A stretch of 64,000 nt of DNA from Eubacteriales bacterium (GCA_030533315.1 JAUNJL010000001.1:1-64000); one strand, 5' to 3'; shown: positions 51,843 through 60,570, numbered from the stretch's first letter. Notes: a model not told the origin generated them from the letters alone. Numbers and translations are program-made.

Positions 51843-52634
51843 TTACTCTCCGTCCGGCACGATGATCACCTGTGTGGCGTGGGCGTAGGTGTCCGTAAAG
51901 TTCACACTCTCCAGGCGATCCTCCGTCACGGTCATTCCAGCAGCGCCAAAGTCCGCTTTTCCAGACTGCACGGCGGCAAGGATGGCGTCAAACTCCATAT
52001 CGTCGATCTGCAGCTCATAGCCCAGCTTGTCGCAGATCGCCTGGGCAATGTCCACGTCGATCCCCACGATCTCATCACCCACATGATACTCATAGGGCTC
52101 AAACTCCGCATTGGTCGCCATGACAAGCGTGCCATTGGAGCGATCCACATCCTCCGGGGACTCATAGGGTGTCTCACCGGCAGCCTCGCCAATGTAATTG
52201 GCCACGATGCTGTCCAGCGTGCCCTCCTCCTTCAATTCCTCAAGAGCCCCGTTAATCTTTTCCAGAAGCTCCTCATTATCCTTCTTTAAGCAAATGGCGT
52301 ATTCCTCGTCCTCAAAGGGCTCCTCCAGGATCTTTAAGCCATCCGCATTTTCCACGAACTTCTCCGCCGGCTGGGAGTCAATGATCACACAGTCCACCTG
52401 ACCGGCCTTCAAAGCCTGCACGGCCTCACTGCCCTTGTTATAACGCTCGATGGTGGATCCCTCCGCCTCATAATCGCTGGCGTAAATGTCTCCCGTGGTC
52501 CCCAGCTGCACGCCGATGATGGCTCCCGGAAGGTCGTCAATGGAGGACACCTCCTTCGCAGATACACTGGTCGCCATGGAAACCGCCATTGCGGAGCCCA
52601 GAAGAAGTGCCGCAGCTTTTTTCACATTTTTCAT
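51843..52634 (-). CDS. Circularly permuted polar amino acid substrate-binding protein
   Basis: A 263-residue SBP_bac_3-type protein with the lobes in reversed order. A signal peptide (1-26, cleavage after SVSA) is followed at 30-149 by the part that is normally second: SIDDLPGAIIGVQLGTTGD to KINGALEELKEEGTLDSIV. A ~17-residue linker (150-166) leads to the part that is normally first: NGTLVMATNAEFEPYEY, GIDVDIAQAI, MTVTEDR and FTDTYAHATQVII. Each lobe is complete, so this is a permutation and not a truncation. No lipobox Cys. The start at 52634 has GGAGG eight bases upstream. Confidence 0.92.
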   Translation of the reverse strand: MKNVKKAAALLLGSAMAVSMATSVSAKEVSSIDDLPGAIIGVQLGTTGDIYASDYEAEGSTIERYNKGSEAVQALKAGQVDCVIIDSQPAEKFVENADGLKILEEPFEDEEYAICLKKDNEELLEKINGALEELKEEGTLDSIVANYIGEAAGETPYESPEDVDRSNGTLVMATNAEFEPYEYHVGDEIVGIDVDIAQAICDKLGYELQIDDMEFDAILAAVQSGKADFGAAGMTVTEDRLESVNFTDTYAHATQVIIVPDGE

Positions 52635-52762
52635 AATCATTTCCTCCTCTTTCAAGCCGATGTCCCGCAGAAAAGACTCTTTCCCGGCACATCCTGATTT
52701 TATGCAAAATATGAATACTAATGCATAGACAGGTATTTTTCCCCGTCCTATGTTTCCTAGTA

Positions 52763-52790
52763 ATTTTAGCACTTTTTCCTCAAAATGCAA
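52763..52790 (-). promoter_or_regulatory. Promoter of the polar amino acid ABC operon
   Basis: TTGCAT (52785-52790), 16 bases, TAAAAT (52763-52768) with TGC upstream of the -10. About 120 bases of leader follow. Confidence 0.6.
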
Positions 52791-53067
52791 TAGTATGACG
52801 GCGAAAATAAATTTTTTTTTTGACCGCAAATTTTTTCAGGCCCCAGGATCTATCCGTTCCCATGATTAAGTATGCAGTCCTTCCTCCAGGGAGAGAAGGG
52901 TTCACAGATCAGCGGCCCCTGATCCGGCCCATGAAAAACCGGCTGCTGCCAAAGGCCGGAGCCTCGCCGCCTGGATGGACCGGCCGGTCCATTTTCCACC
53001 GATCAGAATGACAGGCGCAGGCAAGAAGCCGCAGATGTCCCAGGGACAAAAACGGGCCACTTTTGCA
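52791..53067. other. Gene-free stretch between divergent promoters, with palindromes
   Basis: This is the middle of the binding protein-dapF divergent region. It holds a ten-T run (minus strand A run), GATCAG/CTGATC (52907-52924), CCGGC/GCCGG near 52940-52960, and a perfect 16-base palindrome TGGACCGGCCGGTCCA (52976-52991). No gene was found. Confidence 0.5.
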
Positions 53068-53096
53068 TTGACAGCCCCTTCCCCTCATCGTACAAT
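53068..53096 (+). promoter_or_regulatory. Promoter of dapF
   Basis: Perfect TTGACA (53068-53073), 17 bases, TACAAT (53091-53096), 40 bases before the start codon. Confidence 0.8.
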
Positions 53097-53136
53097 ACGG
53101 GTATCATCTTCAAAGGATACAGGGAGGAAACGCTTT

Positions 53137-54006
53137 ATGAAATTCACAAAAATGCATGGGATCGGAAATGACTATGTGTACGTCAACTGCTTTCAGGAGC
53201 AAGTGAAGAACCCGGCCGCTGTGGCAAGATTTGTCAGCCGCCGCCACTTTGGCATCGGCTCCGACGGGCTGATCCTGATCAAGCCCTCAGATATGGCAGA
53301 CTGCGAAATGGAAATGTACAATCTGGACGGTTCCCAGGGAGCCATGTGCGGAAATGGCATCCGCTGTGTCGCAAAATACGCTTACGACCATGGCATTGTT
53401 GACAAGACCAGCATCACCGTCGCCACCAAGAGCGGCGTGAAGCAGCTGGAGCTTACGGTGGAGGATGGCAAGGTGACCATGGTCCGGGTCAATATGGGCG
53501 CCCCCATCCTGACGGCAAGAGAGATCCCCGTGGACATGGATGCGGAGCAGGTCATCGACGCCCCCATCCAGATCCTGGGACAGGAATATCGCTTTACCGC
53601 CGTCTCCATGGGAAATCCCCACGCCGTTGTCTGCCTGGACCAGGTGGACGATCTGGATATCGAAAGGATCGGCCCAGCCTTTGAAAGCCATCCCCTTTTT
53701 CCAGACCGCGTGAACACCGAATTTATCCAGGTTCTGGACCGTCACACCTTAAAGATGCGCGTCTGGGAGAGAGGCTCCGGAGAGACCCTGGCCTGCGGCA
53801 CCGGCGCCTGCGCCTCCGCCGTCTCCTCCGTCCTGAACGGCCTTGTGGACCCCCACAAGCCTGTGACCGTCCGCCTTCTGGGAGGAGATCTTCAGATATT
53901 CTGGGATCAAGAGGAGAATCAGGTCTACATGACGGGACCCGCCGCCACGGTTTTCGAGGGGGAGATTGATCTTTCCTTCCTGGATGAACCGACGGAGAAA
54001 AAATAG
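53137..54006 (+). CDS. dapF: Diaminopimelate epimerase
   Basis: A 289-residue enzyme converting LL- to meso-diaminopimelate, for wall cross-links and lysine. The two catalytic cysteines lie in MCGNGIRC and ACGTGACAS. MHGIGNDYVYVN and GNPHAV are also typical. The start at 53137 has GGAGG nine bases upstream; the frame is open 54 codons upstream without a site. Its product is the amino acid added by MurE in this window. Confidence 0.97.
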   Translation: MKFTKMHGIGNDYVYVNCFQEQVKNPAAVARFVSRRHFGIGSDGLILIKPSDMADCEMEMYNLDGSQGAMCGNGIRCVAKYAYDHGIVDKTSITVATKSGVKQLELTVEDGKVTMVRVNMGAPILTAREIPVDMDAEQVIDAPIQILGQEYRFTAVSMGNPHAVVCLDQVDDLDIERIGPAFESHPLFPDRVNTEFIQVLDRHTLKMRVWERGSGETLACGTGACASAVSSVLNGLVDPHKPVTVRLLGGDLQIFWDQEENQVYMTGPAATVFEGEIDLSFLDEPTEKK

Positions 54007-54029
54007 AATGGATTAAGATTTGCCTGCGA

Positions 54030-54347
54030 TCATAAGGCCAGCAGCAACAGCCGCTCTGTCACAAACACGGCCACACAGGCCAGGATGGCCACCGTCAGGA
54101 GACTTTTCTCTTTGTAGGCGGCTGCGAGGGCCACTCCAAAGCCCACGGCGGCCGAAAAAATGCTGGAGGTGGCCCGCAGGATCGCAGGAAAGGTCATGGC
54201 CGCCAGGCAGGCGTAGGGGACATAATACAAAAAGGACTTGACGAAGCTGCTCGTGATCTCCTTTTTTGCCAGAGCGAGAGGCAGCATACGGATCAGGTAA
54301 GTCACTCCCGCCATGACCAGGATATATAGATACACATTATGATTCAT
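54030..54347 (-). CDS. azlD: Branched-chain amino acid exporter small subunit AzlD
   Basis: A 105-residue protein with three or four membrane segments, of the AzlD/YgaH family. TYLIRMLPLAL and the FLYYVPYACLAAMTFPAIL segment are characteristic. It works with AzlC in export of branched-chain amino acids or analogues. Its start overlaps the azlC 3' end by 11 bases, with GGAGG inside azlC. Confidence 0.9.
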   Translation of the reverse strand: MNHNVYLYILVMAGVTYLIRMLPLALAKKEITSSFVKSFLYYVPYACLAAMTFPAILRATSSIFSAAVGFGVALAAAYKEKSLLTVAILACVAVFVTERLLLLAL

Positions 54348-55050
54348 GGGCTGTTTCCTCCTGAATAGGACATAAGGCTGCGGCGGCTCCCGCCACCAGA
54401 AGGGTCGTCAGAATGATCACGAAGCCGGAGGACACCTTTTTCAAAAGGGGCACTGCGGCAAACAGGCTGCTGACCGCCATGGAAGCCACGACCACCAGAA
54501 GGACAGCCCGGTTTTTCTTTGCCGGAGGAATGATCACGGCCAAAAACATCCCATAGATGGCGACGCCCAGGGCGCTGATGATAAAGTCCGGCAGAAGGCT
54601 GCCGGAAATCCCCCCCAGAAGGGTTCCCAGCGTCCACCCAGGTATGGCCACGGCCATTGCCCCATAATTATAAAAGGCGCTCACCTTCCCCGGCTGGGCT
54701 GCGCTGACACCAAAGATCTCGTCCGTGATGCCAAAGGCCACTCCATACCGGTGCACCCACGCCTCATCCCTCCGCAGCTTCTGAGAAAGAGAAAAGGACA
54801 TGAGGCAGTACCGGAGATTGATCACCAGCTGCGTCAGCGCCATTTCCCACAGAGAGCCTCCCCCCAGGATGATATCCAGACCTGCAAACTGTCCCGCTGA
54901 CGTAAGGTTCGTCAGGGAGATCAGTCCTGCCTGCCAAATGGTCAGGCCGCCCTGCACGGCCATCATGCCAAAGGTGAAGGCCACGGCCAGATATCCCAGG
55001 CCTATGGGGATCCCGTCCCGAAGCCCTCTAAAAAAGCTCTTCCGTTTCAT
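54337..55050 (-). CDS. azlC: Branched-chain amino acid exporter large subunit AzlC
   Basis: A 237-residue membrane protein of the AzlC/YgaZ family. GIPIGLGYLAVAFTFGMMA, NLTSAGQFAGLDI and FGITDEIFGVS are diagnostic. About six or seven membrane segments. It lies 27 bases after the ClC gene, so the three are probably one transcript. Confidence 0.92.
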   Translation of the reverse strand: MKRKSFFRGLRDGIPIGLGYLAVAFTFGMMAVQGGLTIWQAGLISLTNLTSAGQFAGLDIILGGGSLWEMALTQLVINLRYCLMSFSLSQKLRRDEAWVHRYGVAFGITDEIFGVSAAQPGKVSAFYNYGAMAVAIPGWTLGTLLGGISGSLLPDFIISALGVAIYGMFLAVIIPPAKKNRAVLLVVVASMAVSSLFAAVPLLKKVSSGFVIILTTLLVAGAAAALCPIQEETAHES

Positions 55051-55077
55051 TTCGTTCTTCCTCTCTTTCCCCAGGAT

Positions 55078-56367
55078 CTACGTACGCGTCCGACGGTTCA
55101 CGTACTTTGCCTTGTATTTGGAATACAGGATCCTCTGATCCTTATACAGTCCATAATAGCCTGAAGCCGCATAGCTGATGGCCACGGCGATCAGATAAAA
55201 GGATGCGCCCTCGAAGCCGAAAAGCTCAAAGGCAATGAGAATCGAAGCGATGGGACAGTTGGTCACCCCACAGAACACCGCCACCATCCCGGCCGCAGCA
55301 CAGACGGACGGGGACAAACCCAAAAGCCCGCCTGCCACGCAGCCAAAGGATGCACCGATGCAGAAGGAGGGCACGATCTCTCCCCCTCGAAACCCGGCCT
55401 TCATCGTCAGCGCCGTCAGCAGCAGCTTCCAAAAAAAGTCCCACGGCCGGCTCCTGCCCTCCTCCACGGCGGCTGCGATAAGCCCCGTACTGGCCCCCAT
55501 ATAATCGGAGGTATGCAAAAGCAGGGTGATCCCAATGATCAGGGCGCTGGCGGCCAGCACGCGGACATAAGGATTTTTCAGCCATCGCCGGTAGGCATCC
55601 CCCACTCCCCGAAGAGTCAGACAGAAAAAGATGCTCAGTGCGGCGCAGCCCAGCGACAAAATCCCCATCTTGATCCCTGTCTCCAGAGTCAGCTCCGGGA
55701 TCCCCGTCACATGAAACACCTCCGGATGGATCCCCATACCCCCGGCAAACTTGACTGCGATCAGGGAAGAGATGGCACAGGGAACCAGCGCCGTATAATA
55801 CATGACTCCCACGCTGATCACTTCCATGGCGAATACGGTAGCCGCCATGGGCGTGCCGAACAAAGCGGAGAACGCTGCGCTCATTCCGCACATGACCATC
55901 ACGTGACGGTCCTCCTCATCCAGCGGAAGCCAGCGCCCCAGCTGATTACCGATGCTTCCTCCCAGCTGAATCACCGCTCCCTCCCTGCCTGCGGAGCCCC
56001 CCGTCAGGTGCGTCAGCGCCGTGGCAACAAAAACCAGGGGCGCCGACCGAAGAGGCACGTCATCCCTGTCACAAACGGTGGAAAATACCTGATTGGCACC
56101 CCCGTCATCCTTTCCAAACCTTTGGTACAGAAACACGATGATCAGACCGGCTATGGGCAGGCCGAAAAAGATCCAGAGGTTTTCCTGGCGAAATTCCGTT
56201 ACAAAAACCAGCGTATGCGCAAATAAAATGCTGGCCGCCCCCACGACCACCCCCGTCAGCGCCGCCAGAACCAGCCACTTTGCCAGGCTCAGCACGTTCT
56301 GCCGGATCCCTCCCAGGCCATACAGAATGTCTTCTCCCTCTCTTCGTTTCTCTTCTTGGTTCTTCAA
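55078..56367 (-). CDS. ClC-family anion transporter, TTG start
   Basis: A 429-residue ClC protein with about ten or more membrane helices. The helix-F motif is THLTGGSAGREGAVIQ with the gating Glu, and GGEIVPSFCIGASFG fits the helix-N filter. The chloride-type GSGIP motif is not obvious at the expected place (DDGGANQVF is found), which recalls fluoride-exporting ClC-F proteins; this is inference. The start is TTG at 56367 with AAGGAGG ten bases upstream. No fluoride riboswitch was seen upstream. Confidence 0.88.
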   Translation of the reverse strand: MKNQEEKRREGEDILYGLGGIRQNVLSLAKWLVLAALTGVVVGAASILFAHTLVFVTEFRQENLWIFFGLPIAGLIIVFLYQRFGKDDGGANQVFSTVCDRDDVPLRSAPLVFVATALTHLTGGSAGREGAVIQLGGSIGNQLGRWLPLDEEDRHVMVMCGMSAAFSALFGTPMAATVFAMEVISVGVMYYTALVPCAISSLIAVKFAGGMGIHPEVFHVTGIPELTLETGIKMGILSLGCAALSIFFCLTLRGVGDAYRRWLKNPYVRVLAASALIIGITLLLHTSDYMGASTGLIAAAVEEGRSRPWDFFWKLLLTALTMKAGFRGGEIVPSFCIGASFGCVAGGLLGLSPSVCAAAGMVAVFCGVTNCPIASILIAFELFGFEGASFYLIAVAISYAASGYYGLYKDQRILYSKYKAKYVNRRTRT

Positions 56368-56429
56368 GATCCTCTCTCCTCCTTACCGCCCGCCGTCCGC
56401 AGGCATCCTGATATCTCCTCTCCTCTTTG

Positions 56430-56460
56430 AAAAAGCCCTTTTCCCAATGGAAAAAGGGCT
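56430..56460 (-). terminator. Terminator of the BceAB-like operon
   Basis: A 12-bp stem of AGCCCTTTTTCC with GGGAAAAGGGCT (one G-U pair, 56434-56460), followed on the minus transcript by five T. Confidence 0.85.
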
Positions 56461-56562
56461 CACTTTACTCTAGTATATCAGCAGAGCGATGGAATTGCAA
56501 GACATAGGAGCGCAAAATCACGGGAACGGGCCCAGGGAAGCTGCCGTTCACCCCCGCCTCCT

Positions 56563-58575
56563 TTACTGCCGCCTCTCCACAATCCTGTAATAGGAACGGG
56601 CGGTAAAGCTGTAGATCAGCCCGTAGACGATGGAAAAGACCCCTATGGTGATCAGTGTACACAGGGCAAAAAGGCCGCTGTTGCTCATCCCAAAAAGGCT
56701 GAGGAGCCGTTTCACCATGGGAAAGGCCATGGAAATATGGAGCGCCGCCATGAGAAGAGGGATGAAAAACACCATGAGAATCTGCCTTCGGATGGAGGAC
56801 CGCACCTCCCCCTTGCTCATCCCCACCTTCTGCATGATCTCAAACCGCTCCTTATCCTCATACCCTTCGGATATCTGCTTGTGGTAGATGATCATGGCCG
56901 TCCCCCACAGAAAAAGGGCACCTAAGAAGATTCCCAGAAACAGAAGGCCGCCGAACATACCGTAAAAGCTTTCATAGGATTGGCGGCGCATACCGGATTG
57001 TCCGATCCATATCCCCTTTTCGCTGTCCTGGAGAGTGGACGCATAGCTTAAAAAGCGGTTTCCCAGCTCCAGCTCTTCCTCCCCCTCCGCTGTAAGATCC
57101 AGGCAAAATTCCAGGGTGAGCACGCTTGCCATCTCCTGGTATGCCTCCTTCTGGAGCTGGAAAAGCCGGTCAAAATCCTCCTGTGTCACCACCAGGACAG
57201 TGTTTTCAATGGAGCCTGTCACCGCATCCATCAGGGGAACCTCCGCAAGCCACGTCTGAACCTGATAGCTTTCTCCTCCCACCGTCAGAACATCTCCCAG
57301 CGGTTTTTGGTCCCCGCGCCATCCGCAGACGGCCCCCTTCTCCAAGAAAACCTCCTTCCCCGTGAGAATCTCGTATTCCCTGTCCGGTATGAGAGTCAGG
57401 TACTGTATCCGTTCTGAAATGCCCCGAAGGGCGGAGGGCTGCTCAAAGGACAGGGTATTTCCATCCCGGATACAAGTCGCCGAGACGCACATCACCGTAC
57501 TGAGATTTTCATAAGAAATCCCCTCCTCCTGAAGCCTGGCTTTCAGCTCGTCCCGAAGCTTCGCTCCCTCCTCAAGAGAAAGATTCTTATAACTGAGCAT
57601 CACCTCTCTGGGAAATCGAACGTTCATCACGTCCTCCAGGCCGGAGTTTAGACACACGGTGGTGGAGATCATCAGGAGGACGCCGGTACTTAAGATGCAA
57701 ATGCTGGCCAGGCCCACCGCATTCTGCTTCATACGGTACAGCATACCAGAAACGCTGGTAAAGTTTTTCGCCTTGTAATAGAAGCTTTTTCTTCTTCGGA
57801 GCATTTTCAGCACCACGATGCTGCCCGCCGTGAATACAAGGTAGGTTCCCGCCATGACCAAAAGCACTGCCAGGAAAAACAGGGACAGAGCGCTCAAGGG
57901 TGATTTCGTGGTCACGGCAATGTAATATCCTCCTCCCAGGCAGAGAAATCCGGCAAGCGCCATGAGCCATTTGGACCTTGGCTCCCGTTCCCCCTGATTT
58001 CCGCCTCGCAGCAGCTCCACCGGCTTCGCCACGTGGACCCGCCTCAGATTAAACAGCAGGATGATCAAAAATATAACGCCGTAAAAGCCTCCGCAAAGGC
58101 CAATGGCTTCCAGCCTGACCTCAAAGCCGAACTGGGCAGGAACACGAATCAGCTTCAAAAGGAGCAAAAGGGCCAGCTTGCTGCCCAGAATCCCCACAAG
58201 GATGCCCCCTGCAAAGCTTACCAGGGAGCTGATGACAGTCTCCAGCAGCATCATTTTGGCAATATGCCCCTTTTCCAGCCCCAGGATGTTGTACAGCCCC
58301 AGCTCCTTCTGTCTCTGCTTCATGAGAAAACCATTGCTGTACAGAAGGAAGACAAAGGAAAAAATGGCTATGACCACCACTCCCAGAAAGGTAATGGTAA
58401 CAATGTCGCCACTGCTGGGAATGGCTGAAATGCCCGCATTCTGGTTCAAAAACAGCATCATGTACAGCATGGCGATGGTGCAGATGCAGGTAAAGATGTA
58501 GGGAAGGTAAGCGCCCTTGTTTTTATGGATATTGGTCAGGGCAAGCCTGGCAAAGATCATTCTACGCATTTTCAT
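56563..58575 (-). CDS. ABC transporter permease, BceB/FtsX type
   Basis: A 670-residue permease. FARLALTNIHKNKGAYLPYIFTCI opens the protein, and about ten membrane segments surround a large extracellular domain (about 320-520), the layout of BceB-type peptide-antibiotic detoxification or sensing permeases. The LYNILGLEKGHIAKMM and IMQKVGMSKGEVR coupling segments are typical. I use the ATG at 58575, inside the end of the ATPase gene; a GTG one codon earlier or an ATG two codons later is possible. No BceRS two-component genes are adjacent. Confidence 0.9.
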   Translation of the reverse strand: MKMRRMIFARLALTNIHKNKGAYLPYIFTCICTIAMLYMMLFLNQNAGISAIPSSGDIVTITFLGVVVIAIFSFVFLLYSNGFLMKQRQKELGLYNILGLEKGHIAKMMLLETVISSLVSFAGGILVGILGSKLALLLLLKLIRVPAQFGFEVRLEAIGLCGGFYGVIFLIILLFNLRRVHVAKPVELLRGGNQGEREPRSKWLMALAGFLCLGGGYYIAVTTKSPLSALSLFFLAVLLVMAGTYLVFTAGSIVVLKMLRRRKSFYYKAKNFTSVSGMLYRMKQNAVGLASICILSTGVLLMISTTVCLNSGLEDVMNVRFPREVMLSYKNLSLEEGAKLRDELKARLQEEGISYENLSTVMCVSATCIRDGNTLSFEQPSALRGISERIQYLTLIPDREYEILTGKEVFLEKGAVCGWRGDQKPLGDVLTVGGESYQVQTWLAEVPLMDAVTGSIENTVLVVTQEDFDRLFQLQKEAYQEMASVLTLEFCLDLTAEGEEELELGNRFLSYASTLQDSEKGIWIGQSGMRRQSYESFYGMFGGLLFLGIFLGALFLWGTAMIIYHKQISEGYEDKERFEIMQKVGMSKGEVRSSIRRQILMVFFIPLLMAALHISMAFPMVKRLLSLFGMSNSGLFALCTLITIGVFSIVYGLIYSFTARSYYRIVERRQ

Positions 58576-59329
58576 CACCGCCCGTCATCAGTATGGCAAG
58601 TGTATCAGAGATCATCTGATACATCTCCTGCCTGGTCTTTTCTCCCCGGTAGATCTGGTGGAACACCTCTCCGTCCTTGATGAACAGGACTCTGGAGGCG
58701 TGACTGGCCGCCTGGGCGCTGTGGGTCACCATAAGGATGGTCTGCCCAGCCTGGTTGATCTCCCCAAAGGTCTTTAGCAGGGAGCCTGCCGCCTTGGAGT
58801 CCAGAGCTCCCGTCGGCTCATCCGCCAGCACCAGTCTGGGCCGGGTAATGAGCGCCCTTGCCACAGCCGCCCTTTGCTTCTGCCCGCCGGAGACCTCGTA
58901 GGGATACTTTTCCAGAAGCTCCGTGATCTGCAGAGCCTTTGCGATGGGACGCAGCTTCTGTTCCATTTCCCCATGCTCCTCCCCAGCCAGGACCAGAGGA
59001 AGATAGATGTTGTCCCGCAGGGAAAAGGTGTCCAAAAGGTTAAAGTCCTGGAACACGAATCCCAGATTTTTCCTGCGGAAAGCGGAGATTTCCTTTTCCG
59101 AAAGGTGAACAATGCTTTTCCCCTCCAAGAGGACCTCCCCCTCCGTAGGCACATCCAACGCTGCCAGAATATTCAGAAGCGTCGTCTTACCACTCCCAGA
59201 CTCTCCCATAATGGCCACGAACTCTCCTTTTTCCACGGAAAAGGTCACGTTCCTCAGCGCCTCCACCTTATTCCCTCCAAAACGGGTACTATAAATTTTC
59301 TTCAGATTTGTCGCTTCTAATAAAAACAT
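58562..59329 (-). CDS. ABC transporter ATPase, BceA type
   Basis: A 255-residue MacB/BceA-group ATPase with GESGSGKTT, Q-loop FVFQDFNLLDTFS, signature VSGGQKQRAAVARAL, Walker B LVLADEPTGALD and LMVTHSAQAA. GGAGG lies directly upstream. It overlaps the permease by 14 bases. The gene is preceded by two and a half tandem 46-47-base repeats. Confidence 0.93.
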   Translation of the reverse strand: MFLLEATNLKKIYSTRFGGNKVEALRNVTFSVEKGEFVAIMGESGSGKTTLLNILAALDVPTEGEVLLEGKSIVHLSEKEISAFRRKNLGFVFQDFNLLDTFSLRDNIYLPLVLAGEEHGEMEQKLRPIAKALQITELLEKYPYEVSGGQKQRAAVARALITRPRLVLADEPTGALDSKAAGSLLKTFGEINQAGQTILMVTHSAQAASHASRVLFIKDGEVFHQIYRGEKTRQEMYQMISDTLAILMTGGDENA

Positions 59330-59363
59330 TTTTCCTCCTTCTCGCCTATGTTTTTTGAAACCC

Positions 59364-59476
59364 AGGTACGCCCTTGGTGTTTCCTCTATCCGCCCCTATT
59401 TGGGGCATACAGGTACGCCTTGGCATTTCCTCTATCCGCCCCTATTTGGGGCATACAGGTACGCCCTTGGTGTTCC
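59364..59476 (+). repeat. Tandem 46-47-bp repeats upstream of the BceAB-like operon
   Basis: Unit 1 (59364-59410, 47 bases), unit 2 (59411-59456, 46 bases) and a partial unit 3 (59457-59476) begin AGGTACGCC. Each full unit carries a GCCCC-TATTT-GGGGC hairpin. They lie 35 bases before the ATPase start, so they would be in its leader or promoter region. No open frame across them looks real. Confidence 0.9.
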
Positions 59477-59536
59477 TTGTAATCCATTGTAGGGAAAAAA
59501 CGGCTCTTCTGCCATCGAACCATCTTACATTTCAAA

Positions 59537-59566
59537 GGGGAAACCTTACATTTTTGTAAGGTTCCC
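59537..59566. repeat. 13-bp hairpin in the accessory patch
   Basis: GGGGAA-ACCTTACA and TGTAAGGTTCCCC pair with one bulged A around a short T loop. On the plus strand CTTTTCC follows, on the minus strand TTTG, so terminator strength is modest either way. The stretch 59477-59898 holds no gene. Confidence 0.6.
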
Positions 59567-59898
59567 CCTTTTCCTCTTCCAGGCCTGAAATAGCAGCAAT
59601 CCCCGCCGATCTGCTTCCATCCGTATTTCTGGATCCCATGAGAGGCAAAGTGCGCCCCAGGCGACCCGGCGCCGCAGGAGGGCATATCTTTTCTCCTCCA
59701 TGTCATAGCATATAAAAAAATACCGAAAAATTCAAGAATGGTTCGCAGTCACTCCCCCATTCGGAGGGCCGCCTTTGCCGTCCACGTCCGCCCTTCTCCC
59801 CCGCCAAAAGCGGCGGTTCCATATGTTTGAACGCCTATTTCAGAGCATTTAGTTCCATCAAATGACACAAAAAACCAAAATCTTGAAAAACCTATTTT

Positions 59899-60117
59899 TT
59901 ATAAGATCTGGTCTTTCTCAGAAGGAATATACACGGCTATGTCCTGGATCTCGCATTTTAAGATACGACACAGGTCATTGACGGTTTTCATGGAAACATC
60001 CTGGTTGTGTCTCAAACGATGCAGAGTGCTGGTGGACATATGATGCTTTTTCGTCAGCGTATACCAGTTTTCCTCAGATTCTTTCAGAGTGATCCAAAAA
60101 GGACTGTAATCAATCAT
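59899..60117 (-). CDS. Small XRE-like HTH protein
   Basis: A 72-residue helix-turn-helix protein of the Cro/C1 type: TLTKKHHMSTSTLHRLRHNQDVSMKTVNDLCRILKCEIQDIAVYI spans the HTH and the fifth helix. It is almost nothing but a DNA-binding domain. The ATG at 60117 has GGAGG six bases upstream. It sits in the most AT-rich part of the window, which suggests later acquisition. Target unknown. Confidence 0.85.
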   Translation of the reverse strand: MIDYSPFWITLKESEENWYTLTKKHHMSTSTLHRLRHNQDVSMKTVNDLCRILKCEIQDIAVYIPSEKDQIL

Positions 60118-60317
60118 CGTCTTCCTCCATTGCATTTGATATGCTTAGGATAAAATGAATTGGAAATATTTAACATCTTCGTAAAGACGAATACCCTGCA
60201 AAGTGAATCTCTCTGGCGCTTTGGCAAAACCACCAAAATTCACGAAAAAAATCCTCAAAAGAACTAAAATAATGTTCCTTCGAGGACAAAAAAGCTGTCC
60301 ACAACATTTGCCACATA

Positions 60318-60346
60318 TTGTGAAAGTCGGACCAATCCTATATAGT
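60318..60346 (+). promoter_or_regulatory. Promoter upstream of the 43-residue ORF
   Basis: TTGTGA (60318-60323), 17 bases, TATAGT (60341-60346), about 93 bases before the small ORF start. Confidence 0.5.
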
Positions 60347-60438
60347 ATTACCCATATCAAGCCAGGAGGGGGGACGCCCGTTTACAGAAGGGATTCTTGG
60401 CGGCCGCCCCCGCGAGGCGTTTCCGTAAGGGAGACGGA

Positions 60439-60570
60439 ATGCGCCGGATATCGAATGGAAAATACGTAAGAAAGACCATCAAAGATAAAAGAAGCCGCCT
60501 GACCGAAATGTACGGCTTCAAGGGAAAGGATCTTCACATCCTCAGGAAAGAGTTAAGGAAATGTGTGTGA
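60439..60570 (+). CDS. Putative 43-residue basic protein
   Basis: ATG at 60439 is preceded by TAAGGGAG with a five-base gap, and the frame runs 43 codons to TGA at 60568. The peptide starts MRRISNGKYVRKTIKDKRSR and is about one third Lys and Arg, with one Cys near the end. A promoter lies upstream and an 18-bp terminator stem downstream, so it has a complete gene architecture. It resembles nothing I know. It could also be a remnant of a larger gene. Confidence 0.45.
   Translation: MRRISNGKYVRKTIKDKRSRLTEMYGFKGKDLHILRKELRKCV

Noticed and set aside
52638..52829. An N-terminal extension of the permuted binding protein
   Set aside because: The frame is open upstream through the promoter region, but the signal peptide and the ribosome site both point to the ATG at 52634.
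56368..56430. Fluoride (crcB-type) riboswitch in front of the ClC gene
   Set aside because: The short leader lacks the conserved core; the only structure is the terminator of the upstream operon.
59364..59476. CRISPR-like array
   Set aside because: The units are directly adjacent without unique spacers, and no cas gene is present.
59386..59706. A 106-codon minus-strand frame across the tandem repeats
   Set aside because: It exists because the repeats are open in that frame; the 46- versus 47-base lengths would break a repeated protein unit, and there is no start signal.
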